Below, one piece after another: positions 28,831 through 38,244 of a DNA stretch of 64,000 bases (position 1 is its first letter; each line of letters opens with the position of its first letter). A program made the translations under genes and the position numbers. The DNA lies in contig NZ_FJUR01000002.1 in the NCBI RefSeq assembly GCF_900067135.1, positions 1,108,581 through 1,172,580 on the forward strand. Direction: 5' to 3'. This DNA comes from Rhizobium sp. 9140 (GTDB taxonomy: Bacteria; Pseudomonadota; Alphaproteobacteria; Rhizobiales; Rhizobiaceae). Below the pieces are notes generated by a model that saw only the letters and a list, made by a program, of their open reading frames with translations, was not told the DNA's origin and did no database searches.

Positions 28831-29250
28831 TCAAAATTGGACGCCGATTACCCCGCTAATGGGGTCAATTTTGCACGCCGGAACACAGATTCCGGCTTTG
28901 TTGGCATCCGATGCCTCAGAAACTGCCTGCGCGTCACGATAGAGCTGCTTCTCAGAAGGGTCTTGACCAGTGTCTACTTCCTCGCGATAGACCTGTTCCG
29001 GCTGAGCGGTTTTCGCCTTCCCCGGATCCTCGATCCGAAACACCGCCGTTCCCTCGAAGTATCCTGTCTGCCAGGCGATGATCGCATCATTGAATACCTG
29101 TGGCAGCACCTCCTTCGCCGTCGGGTCGCCATACCAATTCATGACAATCCGCCAGACTTTGGCGAACAGCGCGGTGCCCATGCGGAGATTTTCACAAGCT
29201 TCGACAAGGTCCGATTTCAGCGCTCCGGCCTCCATGATGCCGAGAGCCAC
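28831..29250 (-). pseudogene. hypothetical protein fragment fused to IS21 end
   Basis: An open frame of 139 residues that I do not recognise. It lacks a convincing start: the GTG at 29250 continues upstream in frame without an initiator to a stop near 29330. Its last ~15 residues (PACKIDPISGVIGVQF) are translated IS21 terminal sequence, so the native 3' end is lost. The central part (VFNDAIIAWQTGYFEG) looks protein-like. It is probably the remnant of a gene cut by the IS21 insertion. Confidence 0.4.
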
Positions 29251-29373
29251 AGCTGCAGCTCCGCCCTGCTTCTTTCCGCCACACGCCCTCGGCTGTTCAG
29301 CCGGAACAAAACGAAATGCGCGCTGGAGCTAAAGTCGTGGAGCGCCCCACACCCGGCTTTCTCCAGATCACGG

Positions 29374-29525
29374 ATCAGGCTAAGGACTGATACCAATGGA
29401 TAGAAATCAGACTACAGGCTGCTATCACAAGAACCGTATGCAGCTTACAGTCTGATATAACGCGCTTGATTATCAGCCCCTAAGCTGATAAAATAAACAA
29501 AATATCAGTTTGTAGGCTGAGATAT
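29374..29525. promoter_or_regulatory. five phased palindromic operators upstream of mmyA-like gene
   Basis: Five imperfect inverted repeats of the form TATCAG-N7/8-CTGATA occur at 29374-29392, 29406-29424, 29439-29457, 29471-29490 and 29503-29522. Their centres are 32-33 bp apart, about three helical turns. The third is nearly perfect (TATCAGC, 6-base spacer, GCTGATA). The last abuts the ATG at 29524. A TTGATT/TGATAAAAT promoter-like pair overlaps site three. They probably bind the Xre-type protein encoded directly downstream, giving autorepression. Confidence 0.75.
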
Positions 29526-29985
29526 GAAAAGTGACACTCGCAAAAGAGCACGGGGACGGCTTGACGAAAGACTTCAGGCGCTCCAACCAATTGATCGGTT
29601 TAGGGCTCCGCCGAAGGGATGGGTACGAGCGCTACGCGATGCCCTCGGCATGACGGGTACGCAGCTGGGCGCGCGCATTGGAGTCCGGCCGCAAACAGTT
29701 GAATCAATCGAAAAGTCGGAAGCAGCCGGGACAATCCAACTCAATACCCTGCGTCGCGCCGCCGAGGCATTGGATTGCACGCTCGTCTATGCCCTCGTTC
29801 CAAACAGCTCGCTTGAAGCCGTTGTCGAGGCGCGGGCGCGCAAGATCGCAACACGCGAACTCCAGCGCGTCGCGCACACTATGCGTTTGGAAGCCCAGGG
29901 CACTGAAAATGCGAATTTCGAATCTCGCATCCAGGCATACATCCGCGACAGGCTCTCTGAGCGCGATCTCTGGAATGAAGTATGA
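29524..29985 (+). CDS. mobile mystery protein A-like Xre-family HTH protein
   Basis: A 153-residue DNA-binding protein. A charged N-terminus precedes an Xre helix-turn-helix at about 35-90 (WVRALRDALGMTGTQLGARIGVRPQTVESIEKSE), followed by a C-terminal helical part. The architecture and the coupled Fic-domain partner match the mobile mystery protein A/B pair found on mobile elements. Its ATG lies against the last of five regularly spaced palindromes, implying autoregulation. The stop overlaps the Fic gene start (ATGA). It could act as an antitoxin-like regulator of the pair, though this is not established. Confidence 0.8.
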   Translation: MKSDTRKRARGRLDERLQALQPIDRFRAPPKGWVRALRDALGMTGTQLGARIGVRPQTVESIEKSEAAGTIQLNTLRRAAEALDCTLVYALVPNSSLEAVVEARARKIATRELQRVAHTMRLEAQGTENANFESRIQAYIRDRLSERDLWNEV

Positions 29986-30578
29986 CAGATCTTTTCCAGG
30001 AACCTGAAGACGCGACGTCTCTTGAGCCGCAGGAACGAGAGGGTTTGCTCCAGACCTGGATCACTCACCGCCGCGACCTCAACGAAGCGGAAGAGGAAAA
30101 CATCGTCGAGGGTGCGGTTTGGGCGCGGGGCCGGCGGCGCTTGCCACTCGAACGGATGCTCAGCGAAGACTTCATGCGGACACTACATAAGCGAAGTTTC
30201 GGTGACGTCTGGCAATGGGCCGGCACGTTCCGGGCGACGGAGCGCAACATCGGCGTTCAGGCTTATCGTATTGGAATGGAGCTCGCGAGCTTATTGAGCG
30301 ACATCCGTTACTGGATTGAACACAAGACCTTTCCACCGGATGAGATAGCAATCAGATTCCATCATCGCCTCGTCGCCATCCACCCGTTTCCGAACGGAAA
30401 TGGACGGCAGGCACGTCTCGCAGCCGACCTGCTGATCGAGCGGCTTGGCGGTGATCCTTTTACCTGGGGCGGCGGCAGTCTGGCCAATGTTGGCGAATTG
30501 CGAGGACGCTACGTCGCCGCACTACGAGCGGCGGACAATCATGACGTCGCTCCGCTTCTGGAATTCGCGCGCAGCTAA
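29982..30578 (+). CDS. mobile mystery protein B-like Fic-domain protein
   Basis: A 198-residue Fic protein. The catalytic motif HPFPNGNGR is at 134-142, complete with the His needed for AMP or other nucleotide transfer. No obvious [S/T]xxxE[G/N] inhibitory helix was spotted next to the Fic core, so control may rest with the partner protein or with expression. It is translationally coupled to the Xre protein. About 60 bases after its stop the intact IS3 element begins. The target protein is unknown. Confidence 0.82.
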   Translation: MTDLFQEPEDATSLEPQEREGLLQTWITHRRDLNEAEEENIVEGAVWARGRRRLPLERMLSEDFMRTLHKRSFGDVWQWAGTFRATERNIGVQAYRIGMELASLLSDIRYWIEHKTFPPDEIAIRFHHRLVAIHPFPNGNGRQARLAADLLIERLGGDPFTWGGGSLANVGELRGRYVAALRAADNHDVAPLLEFARS

Positions 30579-30692
30579 CAGGGCCCATCGCAAGTGTGAC
30601 AAAGACGGTCGGTAGCCACATGACGCCCGATTGGCGGCCCTGTGAACCGCCCCGGCTTTGCCGGAGACCCCAACTCGTGAGAAGTAGGGTCT

Positions 30693-31061
30693 ATGACAAG
30701 CAAAACGACGAACAAATTTTCTCCTGAAGTCCGCGCCCGCGCCGTTCGGATGGTAACGGAACATGAAGCTGAATACTCATCGCGCTGGGCGGCGGTATCA
30801 TCGATAGCGGCCAAGATCGGCTGCTTGGCGCATACCCTCCATGAATGGGTGAAGAAGGCCGAGGTCGACAGCGGCAAGCGTGCAGGTTTGCCGAGTGACG
30901 TGGCGGAGAAGATGAAGGCACTGGAGCGGGAGAACCGCGAGCTTCGTCATGCGAACGAGATTTTACGCAAAGCCTCGGCGTATTTTGCCCAGGCCCCTTT
31001 CAGCGAATGCAAGCATTCGCTTGTCGGGCAAGGGGAGCTCGACCGCCCACTGAAGCGATGA
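30693..31061 (+). CDS. IS3-family transposase orfA (element B, copy 1)
   Basis: A 122-residue HTH protein ([25 protein letters not shown]) with a coiled-coil ([21 protein letters not shown]) for multimerisation, typical of IS3 orfA. It overlaps orfB by an ATGA, and the orfB frame stays open upstream to 31007, leaving room for a -1 frameshift that would give the OrfAB transposase. Identical protein at 49449-49817. Confidence 0.9.
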   Translation: MTSKTTNKFSPEVRARAVRMVTEHEAEYSSRWAAVSSIAAKIGCLAHTLHEWVKKAEVDSGKRAGLPSDVAEKMKALERENRELRHANEILRKASAYFAQAPFSECKHSLVGQGELDRPLKR

Positions 31062-31963
31062 TTTCCTTCATCGACGAACACCGCTCGGTGCTCGGGGTCG
31101 AGCCGATCTGCAGGCTGCTGCCGATTGCCCCGTCCACCTATTATGAAGTCGTCGCCAAGCGCACGGACGTGGGTCGCCTATCAGCCCGCGAACGGAATGA
31201 TATTGCCATGAAAGTCGAGATACGCCGGGTGTTCAACGAGAACTTCCAAGTCTATGGCGTGCGCAAAGTCTGGCGGCAGTTGCAGCGAGAAGGTTACGAC
31301 ATCGCCTGCTGCACCGTCGCTCGGCTTATGAGAATGATGGGGCTTCAAGGCGTCATTCGCGGCAAGCCAGTCAAAACCACCGTGTCGGACAAGTCCGCTC
31401 CATGCCCGCTCGACCGGGTGAACCGACAGTTCTTCGCTCCAGCGCCGAACATGCTGTGGTTATCAGATTTCACCTATGTCGCGACCTGGCAAGGCTTCGT
31501 TTACGTGGCCTTTGTCATTGATGCCTTCGCCCGCCGTATCGTCGGTTGGCGGGCAAGCCGAACGGCCCATGCGGGCTTTGTGCTCGATGCCCTCGACCAG
31601 GCGCTTCATGATCGGCGGCCTGTCAAACGCGGCGGGCTGGTTCATCATTCCGACCGCGGCTCGCAATATGTGTCTATTCGCTATTCCGAACGGCTGGCGG
31701 AGGCGGGCATCGAGCCGTCTGTCAGAAGCGTTGGCGACAGTTACGACAATGCTCTCGCCGAAACGATCAACGGTCTTTACAAGGCCGAGGTCATCCATCG
31801 CCGGGGACCGTGGCGAAGCTTTGAAGCCGTGGAGTTCGCCACGCTCGAATGGGTCGACTGGTTCAACAACCGCCGCCTTCTGGAGCCCATCGGAAACATT
31901 CCGCCTGCCGAGGCTGAAGAACGATACTATGCCATGCTGGACGCACCAGCCATGGCCGCGTAA
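31058..31963 (+). CDS. IS3-family transposase orfB (element B, copy 1)
   Basis: A 301-residue DDE integrase-core protein. The first catalytic Asp is in LSDFTY, the second in HHSDRGSQY, and the Glu in [14 protein letters not shown]. It appears intact. The codons after DFTY form the site where the group II intron sits in the second copy, so this is the natural empty site. ATG 31058 overlaps the orfA stop. Confidence 0.92.
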   Translation: MISFIDEHRSVLGVEPICRLLPIAPSTYYEVVAKRTDVGRLSARERNDIAMKVEIRRVFNENFQVYGVRKVWRQLQREGYDIACCTVARLMRMMGLQGVIRGKPVKTTVSDKSAPCPLDRVNRQFFAPAPNMLWLSDFTYVATWQGFVYVAFVIDAFARRIVGWRASRTAHAGFVLDALDQALHDRRPVKRGGLVHHSDRGSQYVSIRYSERLAEAGIEPSVRSVGDSYDNALAETINGLYKAEVIHRRGPWRSFEAVEFATLEWVDWFNNRRLLEPIGNIPPAEAEERYYAMLDAPAMAA

Positions 31964-32058
31964 CTTAAACCAAACGGTCTCCGGTCTAGCCGGGGCGGTT
32001 CACAAGCTTCTCAAGCTTCCCCGCCTTGAAAGGATTTGAACCGACGTCTGTTTAGTCT

Positions 32059-33288
32059 TTAGCTGGGCGCCTTCCCAATCCGCCACTGGTAAGGCGGCGG
32101 CGTGCCGTTGACGGCATAGTCGCCGATAATGCGGTCCTTGTAGATGCGGGGGTTGTGCGAGGACAGGGTGCGGGCGTTGCGCCAGTGGCGGTCGAGACCG
32201 GCCGGCTTCTTGATCGCGGAGGCACCGAGCGTGTCGAAGAGGAGCGTCGATGCCTCGAGAACGAGATTGGTGACGACGTTGAGGGCCTGCGACGTTTCCA
32301 GTTCCGCAATGGCGTTGGCGCGTTCCTCGGCGTCTGCATCACCGGCGAAGTGGGCCTGGTATGCACGTTCGATCGCGGCCGCGACCTGCAGCACGATGGC
32401 GCTGGTGCAATAGGCGTGGCTGCGGGTACGGCCGACCACTTGCAGCACCTGCGGGTCCTCGCGGGAACTCGGGCCGGCCGCGTTCGAGTAATGACGCTTG
32501 CGTGCGCCAACGGCCGCCGCCGTCTCGCTTGCGATGGCCCGGCCGATACCGGCAAGCGTCGCCAGGTGCACGATCTGGTAGAACGCGGCGCCGTATCGGA
32601 ATTTCTCCTGATCGGCCACAATGTCCTTGGGATCCACGGCAACATCCGTAAAGGTCGTCGTGCCGCTGGCGGTCAGTGTCTGCCCAAAACCGTCCCAGTC
32701 ATCGACGACATTGACTCCGGGGTCGTCCCGGCGCACCTGAAGCACGACGCCCTCCCCCTCCACGCCGGTGGCGCCGACGTCGATCCAGTCGGCAAACAGC
32801 GAGCCGGTGGTGTAGTATTTCGTGCCGTTGATGACCAGTCCGTCGTCCTTCCTCGACACGCGCGTCGAGAAGGCATCCTGCTTGGCGTCGCCGATCTCCG
32901 TCCAGGCATTACCGGCGATCTCGCCGGCCGCGATGCGCTGTACCCAGCGCTTGCGGCTGTCGCCCTGTGGCTTGCCGACGACATCCTCGACAAAGCCGAA
33001 ATGACCGCGCAGGGCCTGCGTAATGTTGGAGTCCGCTTCCGAAAGCTCGATCAGGAGGTTGGCGAGTTCCGGTATCGAGGCGCCGAAGCCGCCTTCGGCC
33101 TCCGGCAGGCGGAGCGCGCCGAAGCCCGCTTGCTTCAGCATCCGGATCTCATCGACCGGCAGGGTGCGCGAAAGCTCCCGTGCGATCGCGCCCTTGGCGA
33201 TCTCGGAAAACAGCGGGCGGAACCGGGCGGCAATCTCTTCGTAACGCGGGCTCGGGCCTGCACCCCAGGCCAGATCAATCTGTGACAT
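32059..33288 (-). CDS. acyl-CoA-dehydrogenase-fold flavin monooxygenase (DszC/SfnB-type)
   Basis: A 409-residue protein of the acyl-CoA dehydrogenase superfamily, in the DszC/SfnB branch. These are FMN-dependent monooxygenases that oxidise organosulfur compounds, using reduced flavin from another enzyme. Seen are GGFGASIPELANLL near 65, the TKYYTTGSLFADW strand, TFTDVAVDPKDIV and the C-terminal RHWRNARTLSSHNP, a DszC-like flavin-contact region. It is the last gene of a minus-strand operon with a LIV-type importer and a DszA-type monooxygenase. Sulfur scavenging is a reasonable inference; the exact substrate is unknown. Confidence 0.82.
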   Translation of the reverse strand: MSQIDLAWGAGPSPRYEEIAARFRPLFSEIAKGAIARELSRTLPVDEIRMLKQAGFGALRLPEAEGGFGASIPELANLLIELSEADSNITQALRGHFGFVEDVVGKPQGDSRKRWVQRIAAGEIAGNAWTEIGDAKQDAFSTRVSRKDDGLVINGTKYYTTGSLFADWIDVGATGVEGEGVVLQVRRDDPGVNVVDDWDGFGQTLTASGTTTFTDVAVDPKDIVADQEKFRYGAAFYQIVHLATLAGIGRAIASETAAAVGARKRHYSNAAGPSSREDPQVLQVVGRTRSHAYCTSAIVLQVAAAIERAYQAHFAGDADAEERANAIAELETSQALNVVTNLVLEASTLLFDTLGASAIKKPAGLDRHWRNARTLSSHNPRIYKDRIIGDYAVNGTPPPYQWRIGKAPS

Positions 33289-33308
33289 CGATGTATTCCT
33301 TGAAAGGG

Positions 33309-34079
33309 TCAGTTCGTTCTGGAGGCCGGGGCGCCTCCGAGATAGAAGTCGTGAACGTCCTCGCGGCGGCGCAGCTCTTCGGCCGTTCCCGACAGGGCCA
33401 CACGACCGTTTTCCAGAATATAGGCGTGGTCGGCGTAGCGAAGCGCCAGGTTGGCGCTCTGTTCGGCGAGGAGAAAGCTGACGCCAGCCTCCGTGTTGAG
33501 CGTCCGGATGATCTCGAAGATTTCTTGCACGATGATCGGGGCCAGCCCCATGGAGGGTTCATCGAGAAGGACGAGGCGCGGCCTAGTCATCAGAGCCCGG
33601 CCGATCGCCACCATCTGCTGCTCGCCGCCGGACGTCAGTCCGGCTTTGACCTTGCGCTTCTCCTTCAGCCGCGGAAACCACGCATAGACCTGCTCGAGGC
33701 TGCGTGCGAGTTCGGCCCGACCGGGCTTGCGGACGTAGCCGCCGGAGAGAATGTTCTCCTCGACGGTCAGCTGTGCAAAGCAATGCCGGCCCTCGAGAAC
33801 CTGCACGACCCCCTGCGCCACCAGCCTGGAGGCCGAGAGCGCGCCGACCGGGGTGCCGCGCCAGAGGATCGTGCCCTTGCTGACATGGCCGCGTTCCGGC
33901 CCGAGCAAGTTGGAGACGGCTTTCAATGTCGTGGTTTTCCCCGCGCCGTTTGCGCCGAGGAGGGCGACGATCTTGCCCTCCCCGACGGTCAGGGAGACGT
34001 CACGAACGGCGAGGATTGCAGAACCGTAGAGGGCCTCGATGTTCCTGATCTCGAGAAAGCCGGTGTCCTGAAGGGTCAT
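33309..34079 (-). CDS. ABC transporter ATP-binding protein (LivF-type)
   Basis: A 256-residue ATPase of the branched-chain-amino-acid importer type. Walker A GANGAGKTT, signature LTSGGEQQ, Walker B LVLLDEPSMGLAP and the H-loop-region residue in FLLAEQSA are all visible. It pairs with the LivG-type ATPase at 37477-38244. It lies between the binding protein and the DszC-type monooxygenase gene, in one operon. Confidence 0.9.
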   Translation of the reverse strand: MTLQDTGFLEIRNIEALYGSAILAVRDVSLTVGEGKIVALLGANGAGKTTTLKAVSNLLGPERGHVSKGTILWRGTPVGALSASRLVAQGVVQVLEGRHCFAQLTVEENILSGGYVRKPGRAELARSLEQVYAWFPRLKEKRKVKAGLTSGGEQQMVAIGRALMTRPRLVLLDEPSMGLAPIIVQEIFEIIRTLNTEAGVSFLLAEQSANLALRYADHAYILENGRVALSGTAEELRRREDVHDFYLGGAPASRTN

Positions 34080-34117
34080 ATGATCGTTTCCGTATGTTGG
34101 CCCGTCCGTGTATGGGA

Positions 34118-35452
34118 TCAGTTCTGCGCCTGACGCGGCTCGATGCCCTTTTCCTTGGCGTAGGCGGCTGCGCGCGCGTAGATCGCGTCACGGAACAAGG
34201 GGCGATCGCCCTTCAGCCAGTCGGTCACCGCGTTCCACTTCTGCCCGTCCCACTGCACGATCTTGGCGGCCGGATCGCCTTCATGGTCCTGCGGCGTGAT
34301 CTTTAGGGGGCTGAGCAGGCCTGTCGCGCCAAGCTCGGCAATGCGTTCAGCGGTGATGTCGAGATGCTCGGCGGCCCACTGGCCCTCTTCCTTGGTCAGG
34401 GGACGGTTTCCGAACTTCTTCTGGCCGGTGCGCAGGATCTCGGTGTAGATGATCGCCTGGACGAGACCGGCATTGTAGTAAACCGAGCCGAATTTCGAGA
34501 CGTCCTTCAGTTCGCCCTTGCCGGCATCGATGACGTTCTTTTTCAGTTCCTTGGTGATCTCGAAATCCGTGCCCGACGGGAAAACCGACACGGCGAGATA
34601 GTTCTTGGCGGCGGCACCTGCAGGCCGCGCATCCTCTTCGGATCCCGTCCAGATGTCACCGATGATGCGATCCGCTGGGAAGCCGACACGCGCCGCGGTC
34701 TTCAGTCCAACCGGCGACATCACGCCCCAGGCGCGGAAGAACACCCAGTCCACGCCGGCCCGCTTGATCTGCTGCCACTGCGCCTGCTGCTGCTCGCCGG
34801 GATGCGGAACCGCTATCTGGATATTCTCGGACCCGTATTTTTTCGAGAGGATGGCCATCGGCTGGATCGTTTCGCGACCATAGCCGGAGTCGTGATAGAG
34901 CGTGGCGATCTTCAGACCTTTGAGCTTGTCATAGCCACCGACCTGATTGGCGATATGCTCGACGACGATGGAGGCTTCCGTCCAGTAATCGAAGAGAAGC
35001 GGAAACTGGTAGGGAAAGACGCTCCCGTCCACCGCATCGCCCCGTCCGCCGGCAACCGAGATGATCGGCAGCTTGTCGAGCCGCGCCTTGTCGGAAATGG
35101 CGGCGTCGAAGCCGCTGGACGTGGTGAAAAGAACGGCGACCGGTGCTCCGGCATAACCGTTCTTGTAGCGCTCGTAGCATTCGAAGGCGCGCTCGAGCGT
35201 ATAGGCCGTCTCGCACTCTTGGACGAAGATCTTGACGCCGTTCACGCCGCCCTTTTCGTTGATGTAGTTGAAATAATCGCGATACCCAGCCCATTGCGGA
35301 ATGCCCGAAGGCGCGTAGGGGCCGGTGCGATAGGAGAAGAGCGGGAAGAGCTGCTGGCCCGTCGCATCGTCCGCCTTTGCGACGCTCGTGAGCGTGGAAG
35401 CGGCGATGAGGGCACTGGTGGCGAGTGCAAGAGTTTTCGATAGAAGAGACAT
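34118..35452 (-). CDS. LIV-type ABC substrate-binding protein
   Basis: A 444-residue periplasmic binding protein (Peripla_BP_6 class). A Sec signal peptide is evident (MSLLSKTLALATSALIAAST... cleaved near VAKADD). It is longer than classical LivK, as in urea, amide and aromatic-compound relatives. Mature features include GVNGVKIFVQECE and YHDSGYGRE. It supplies specificity to the importer encoded on both sides. The association with two monooxygenases suggests a sulfur- or nitrogen-containing organic ligand rather than an amino acid (inference). Confidence 0.87.
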   Translation of the reverse strand: MSLLSKTLALATSALIAASTLTSVAKADDATGQQLFPLFSYRTGPYAPSGIPQWAGYRDYFNYINEKGGVNGVKIFVQECETAYTLERAFECYERYKNGYAGAPVAVLFTTSSGFDAAISDKARLDKLPIISVAGGRGDAVDGSVFPYQFPLLFDYWTEASIVVEHIANQVGGYDKLKGLKIATLYHDSGYGRETIQPMAILSKKYGSENIQIAVPHPGEQQQAQWQQIKRAGVDWVFFRAWGVMSPVGLKTAARVGFPADRIIGDIWTGSEEDARPAGAAAKNYLAVSVFPSGTDFEITKELKKNVIDAGKGELKDVSKFGSVYYNAGLVQAIIYTEILRTGQKKFGNRPLTKEEGQWAAEHLDITAERIAELGATGLLSPLKITPQDHEGDPAAKIVQWDGQKWNAVTDWLKGDRPLFRDAIYARAAAYAKEKGIEPRQAQN

Positions 35453-35530
35453 GGCGGTCCTTTGGGTTCGTTGATGAAGCGTTGGGAGAAATTCGGGAGG
35501 ATGGAGCAGGCCTCGTCGCTGCTCGGGTCG

Positions 35531-36583
35531 TTATCCGGCGTATCTGTTCCGGATGGCCTGTCGCGCACGCCGCAGCAGCTCGGAGAGGCCATCCGGCTCC
35601 TTGATCAGGAGCAGGATGATGATGGCGCCAAAGATGATGCGCTGAAGGTTGGTCAGCGCGCCCTGATCGCCGAGGAAGGAGAGATCGACCGCCAGCACGA
35701 CGCGGTCGAGCAGGATCGGTGTCAGCACGATGAACGCGGCTCCGAGGAAATTGCCGAAGATCGTCGCCACGCCGCCGATGAGCACGATGAAGAGAACCTG
35801 GAAGGACTTGTCGAGGTTGAAGGTGTGCGCATCCGACGTGCCGAGATAGGCAAAGGCCCAGAGAACACCCGTGATACCGAGGAAGAACGAACTGATCGCG
35901 TAAGCCTGCAGCTTGCGGCGGGCGACCCGGATGCCGAGAACGGAAGCTGCCGTTTCCATATCCCGGATGGCCATCCATTCACGCCCGAGCCGGCTGCGGA
36001 CGATGAGGAAGGCAAGGCCGATGAGCAGGACCGTGACGCTGGCGGCGAGAAAGTACCGGCCAAGCGGCGACTGCAGGCTGTAGCCGAGGATTTCCAGCCG
36101 CGGCGCGGAGATGGTCAGCGACTGGCTGTCGTTGGAAAACCAGGTGAAATTGCTGAACAGCCACTCGAAGAAGAACTGCGCGCCGAGCGTCGAGGCGCCG
36201 AGGTAGAAGCCCCTGATCCGCAGCGACGGCAGCCCGAAGACGACGCCGGCCGACGCCGCGATCAGCCCGGAGATCAAAAGCACGAGGGGTAGCGGCAGCC
36301 CGGGTACGCGCAAAATAAGATTATAGGCCGAGAACGCGCCGATCAGCATGAAGGCCGCCGAGCCCAGGGACACGAGACCGGCATAGCCCTGCAGCAGGTT
36401 GAGCCCGATGCCGGCAAGCCCCATGACCAGTGTCGGAATGATGATGGAGCTGAGCCAATAGTCTTCCGCGACGGCCGGGATGACGGCGAACGTGACGAGC
36501 AGCCCGGCGACGATCGGCAGCAGGGGCGCGTCGAGGCGCGAGCGGAGGCCGGACGGCAACGTTCGATCCTGAAGCACGGTCAC
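35531..36583 (-). CDS. ABC transporter permease (LivM-type)
   Basis: A 350-residue inner-membrane permease with about nine hydrophobic segments. The family blocks YAGLVSLGSAAFMLIGAFSAY and GREWMAIRDMETAASVLGI (cytoplasmic coupling region) are present. Its ATG is 2 bases after the stop of the LivH-type gene. It forms the channel together with that protein. Confidence 0.9.
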   Translation of the reverse strand: MTVLQDRTLPSGLRSRLDAPLLPIVAGLLVTFAVIPAVAEDYWLSSIIIPTLVMGLAGIGLNLLQGYAGLVSLGSAAFMLIGAFSAYNLILRVPGLPLPLVLLISGLIAASAGVVFGLPSLRIRGFYLGASTLGAQFFFEWLFSNFTWFSNDSQSLTISAPRLEILGYSLQSPLGRYFLAASVTVLLIGLAFLIVRSRLGREWMAIRDMETAASVLGIRVARRKLQAYAISSFFLGITGVLWAFAYLGTSDAHTFNLDKSFQVLFIVLIGGVATIFGNFLGAAFIVLTPILLDRVVLAVDLSFLGDQGALTNLQRIIFGAIIILLLIKEPDGLSELLRRARQAIRNRYAG

Positions 36584-36585
36584 GG

Positions 36586-37467
36586 TCAGACCCTTTCGAT
36601 GTCACGGTCGCCGAACAGGCCGGCGGGCCGAATGAGGAGGAAGGCGACGGCGAGGATGTATGCAAACCAGGTGGAGACGCTGCCGTTGACCAACGGCCCG
36701 AGATAGATATCGGCGAGCGCCTCGCTTGCGCCGACGATCAGCCCGCCGGCAATCGCACCGGGGATCGAGGAGAAGCCGCCGATGATCAACACCGGGAGAG
36801 CCTTGAGCGTGATCAGCGAGAGCGAAAACTGCACACCCTGGCGCGCGCCCCAGAGAAGGCCGGCGACCAGAGCGACGAGGCCCGCGACGCTCCAGACGAT
36901 GCGCCAGATCACCGGGAGACGGATGCCGATGGATTGGGCAGCGAGCGTGTCGTCCGCCACGGCCCTGAGCGAGACGCCCATCCGGGTCTTGCTGAAGACA
37001 ATGGCAAGGACCGCGACCAGGGTGACGACGATCAGGGAGGCAACAATGTCGAAATGGCTGATCAGGATGCCGGCATAGTCCTCGGCGATATCGTCGATGC
37101 CGAGATCGAGCATGTGCACGTCGGTGCCGAGAAAGAACTGTGCTGTGCCGTCGATGACGAAACTGAGACCCAGCGTGGCCATGAAGAGGGTTAGCGAATC
37201 CCGGTTGCGCAGGGGTCGGAGCACGAGAGCCTCGACCAGGATCGCCACCACGACCATCAGCGCCGCCGTCGCGAGGAACGCGATCCAGAACGGAAATCCG
37301 TGCTCCACGAGGGTGACGAAGGCGAGCGCCGCCAGAAAGACCATTGCGCCCTGGGCAAAGTTGAAGACGCCCGACGCCTTGTAGATCAGCACGAACCCAA
37401 TGGCGACGAGCGCATACATCAGCCCGGCGAAGAGGCCGGTGATCAGGGTTTCCAGAAAAAAGGACAT
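36586..37467 (-). CDS. ABC transporter permease (LivH-type)
   Basis: A 293-residue permease with the LivH hallmarks GLFAGLMYALVAIGFVLIYKASGVFNFAQG at the N-terminus and GVSLRAVADDTLAAQSIGI in the coupling loop (quoted in parts of the loop only to identify the family). It starts 9 bases after the LivG-type stop. It completes the importer with the LivM-type protein. Confidence 0.9.
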   Translation of the reverse strand: MSFFLETLITGLFAGLMYALVAIGFVLIYKASGVFNFAQGAMVFLAALAFVTLVEHGFPFWIAFLATAALMVVVAILVEALVLRPLRNRDSLTLFMATLGLSFVIDGTAQFFLGTDVHMLDLGIDDIAEDYAGILISHFDIVASLIVVTLVAVLAIVFSKTRMGVSLRAVADDTLAAQSIGIRLPVIWRIVWSVAGLVALVAGLLWGARQGVQFSLSLITLKALPVLIIGGFSSIPGAIAGGLIVGASEALADIYLGPLVNGSVSTWFAYILAVAFLLIRPAGLFGDRDIERV

Positions 37468-37476
37468 GGGAAATCT

Positions 37477-38244
37477 CTAATGAACGGTGCCGAGATAGGC
37501 GGCGATGACATCGGGATTGTTGCGCACCTCGTCCGGTGTACCGTCCGCGACCTTGCGGCCGTAATCGAGGACGACGACATGCGAGGCGAGGTTCAGCACG
37601 ATGCCGACGTCGTGTTCGATGAGCACGATGGTCGTTCCGAAGGACCGGTTGACCTGGGCGATGACGCGGCTCATTTCCTGCTTTTCCTCCTGGTTCATGC
37701 CGGCCATTGGCTCGTCCAGCAGCAGGAGTTTCGGGGCAGCCACCAGCGCGCGGGCGAGGTCGACGCGCTTCTGCGTGCCATAGGAGAGCGTCGAGACGAC
37801 CGTGTTGGCGTGTCGGTCGAGATGCAGAAAGGCGATGATTTCGTCTGCCCGGTCAGTGAACCGGCGTCGCTCCGCCCCATCCCGGCCGAAGCGGAAGATG
37901 TTTTCAAGAAACGTCGCGGCGCCCTGCCGCGAGAGGCCGGCCAGCACGTTTTCCCACACGTTCAGGCGGTGGAAGAGCGCATTGTGCTGGAAGGTTCGCC
38001 CGATACCCAGCAAGGCCGCCTTCTGCGGTTGGATCGCCCCGAAGCGTGCGCCGTTAAAAACGATATCGCCGGTATCGGCTCGGTAGACGCCGTTGATGAC
38101 GTTCAGGAGCGAGCTCTTGCCCGCCCCGTTGGGGCCGATCAGGGCGCAGATCTCGCCGGTGGCGACGCTGAAGCTCAAGGCATTCACCGCCTTCACGCCC
38201 TTGAAGGACAGCGAAACGTCGCGAAGCTGGAGGAGATCGCTCAT
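37477..38244 (-). CDS. ABC transporter ATP-binding protein (LivG-type)
   Basis: A 255-residue ATPase. Walker A GPNGAGKSS, a degenerate signature LSYGTQKR, Walker B LLLLDEPMAGM and the switch His in IVLIEHDVG are present, together with the LivG-typical GIGRTFQHNALF. ATG 38244 overlaps the stop of the DszA-type gene (ATGA); longer in-frame extensions run through that gene and are not real. It is the first transporter gene of the operon. Confidence 0.9.
   Translation of the reverse strand: MSDLLQLRDVSLSFKGVKAVNALSFSVATGEICALIGPNGAGKSSLLNVINGVYRADTGDIVFNGARFGAIQPQKAALLGIGRTFQHNALFHRLNVWENVLAGLSRQGAATFLENIFRFGRDGAERRRFTDRADEIIAFLHLDRHANTVVSTLSYGTQKRVDLARALVAAPKLLLLDEPMAGMNQEEKQEMSRVIAQVNRSFGTTIVLIEHDVGIVLNLASHVVVLDYGRKVADGTPDEVRNNPDVIAAYLGTVH

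Larger units (their letters stand above)
30643..32002 (+). mobile_element. intact IS3-family insertion sequence (element B, copy 1, 1360 bp)
   Basis: Terminal inverted repeats begin TGAACCGCCCCGGCT at both ends and continue to CCGGAGACC with a few mismatches. It carries overlapping orfA and orfB. The second copy at 46256-49867 is exactly 1360 plus 2252 bp, which confirms both ends. The flanks show no 3- to 5-bp direct repeat, suggesting deletion or recombination after insertion. Confidence 0.88.

Noticed and set aside
30601..32040. A target-site duplication around the intact IS3 element
   Set aside because: Extending the inverted repeat by TG/CA seemed possible here, but the second copy does not share it and no direct repeat flanks either copy.
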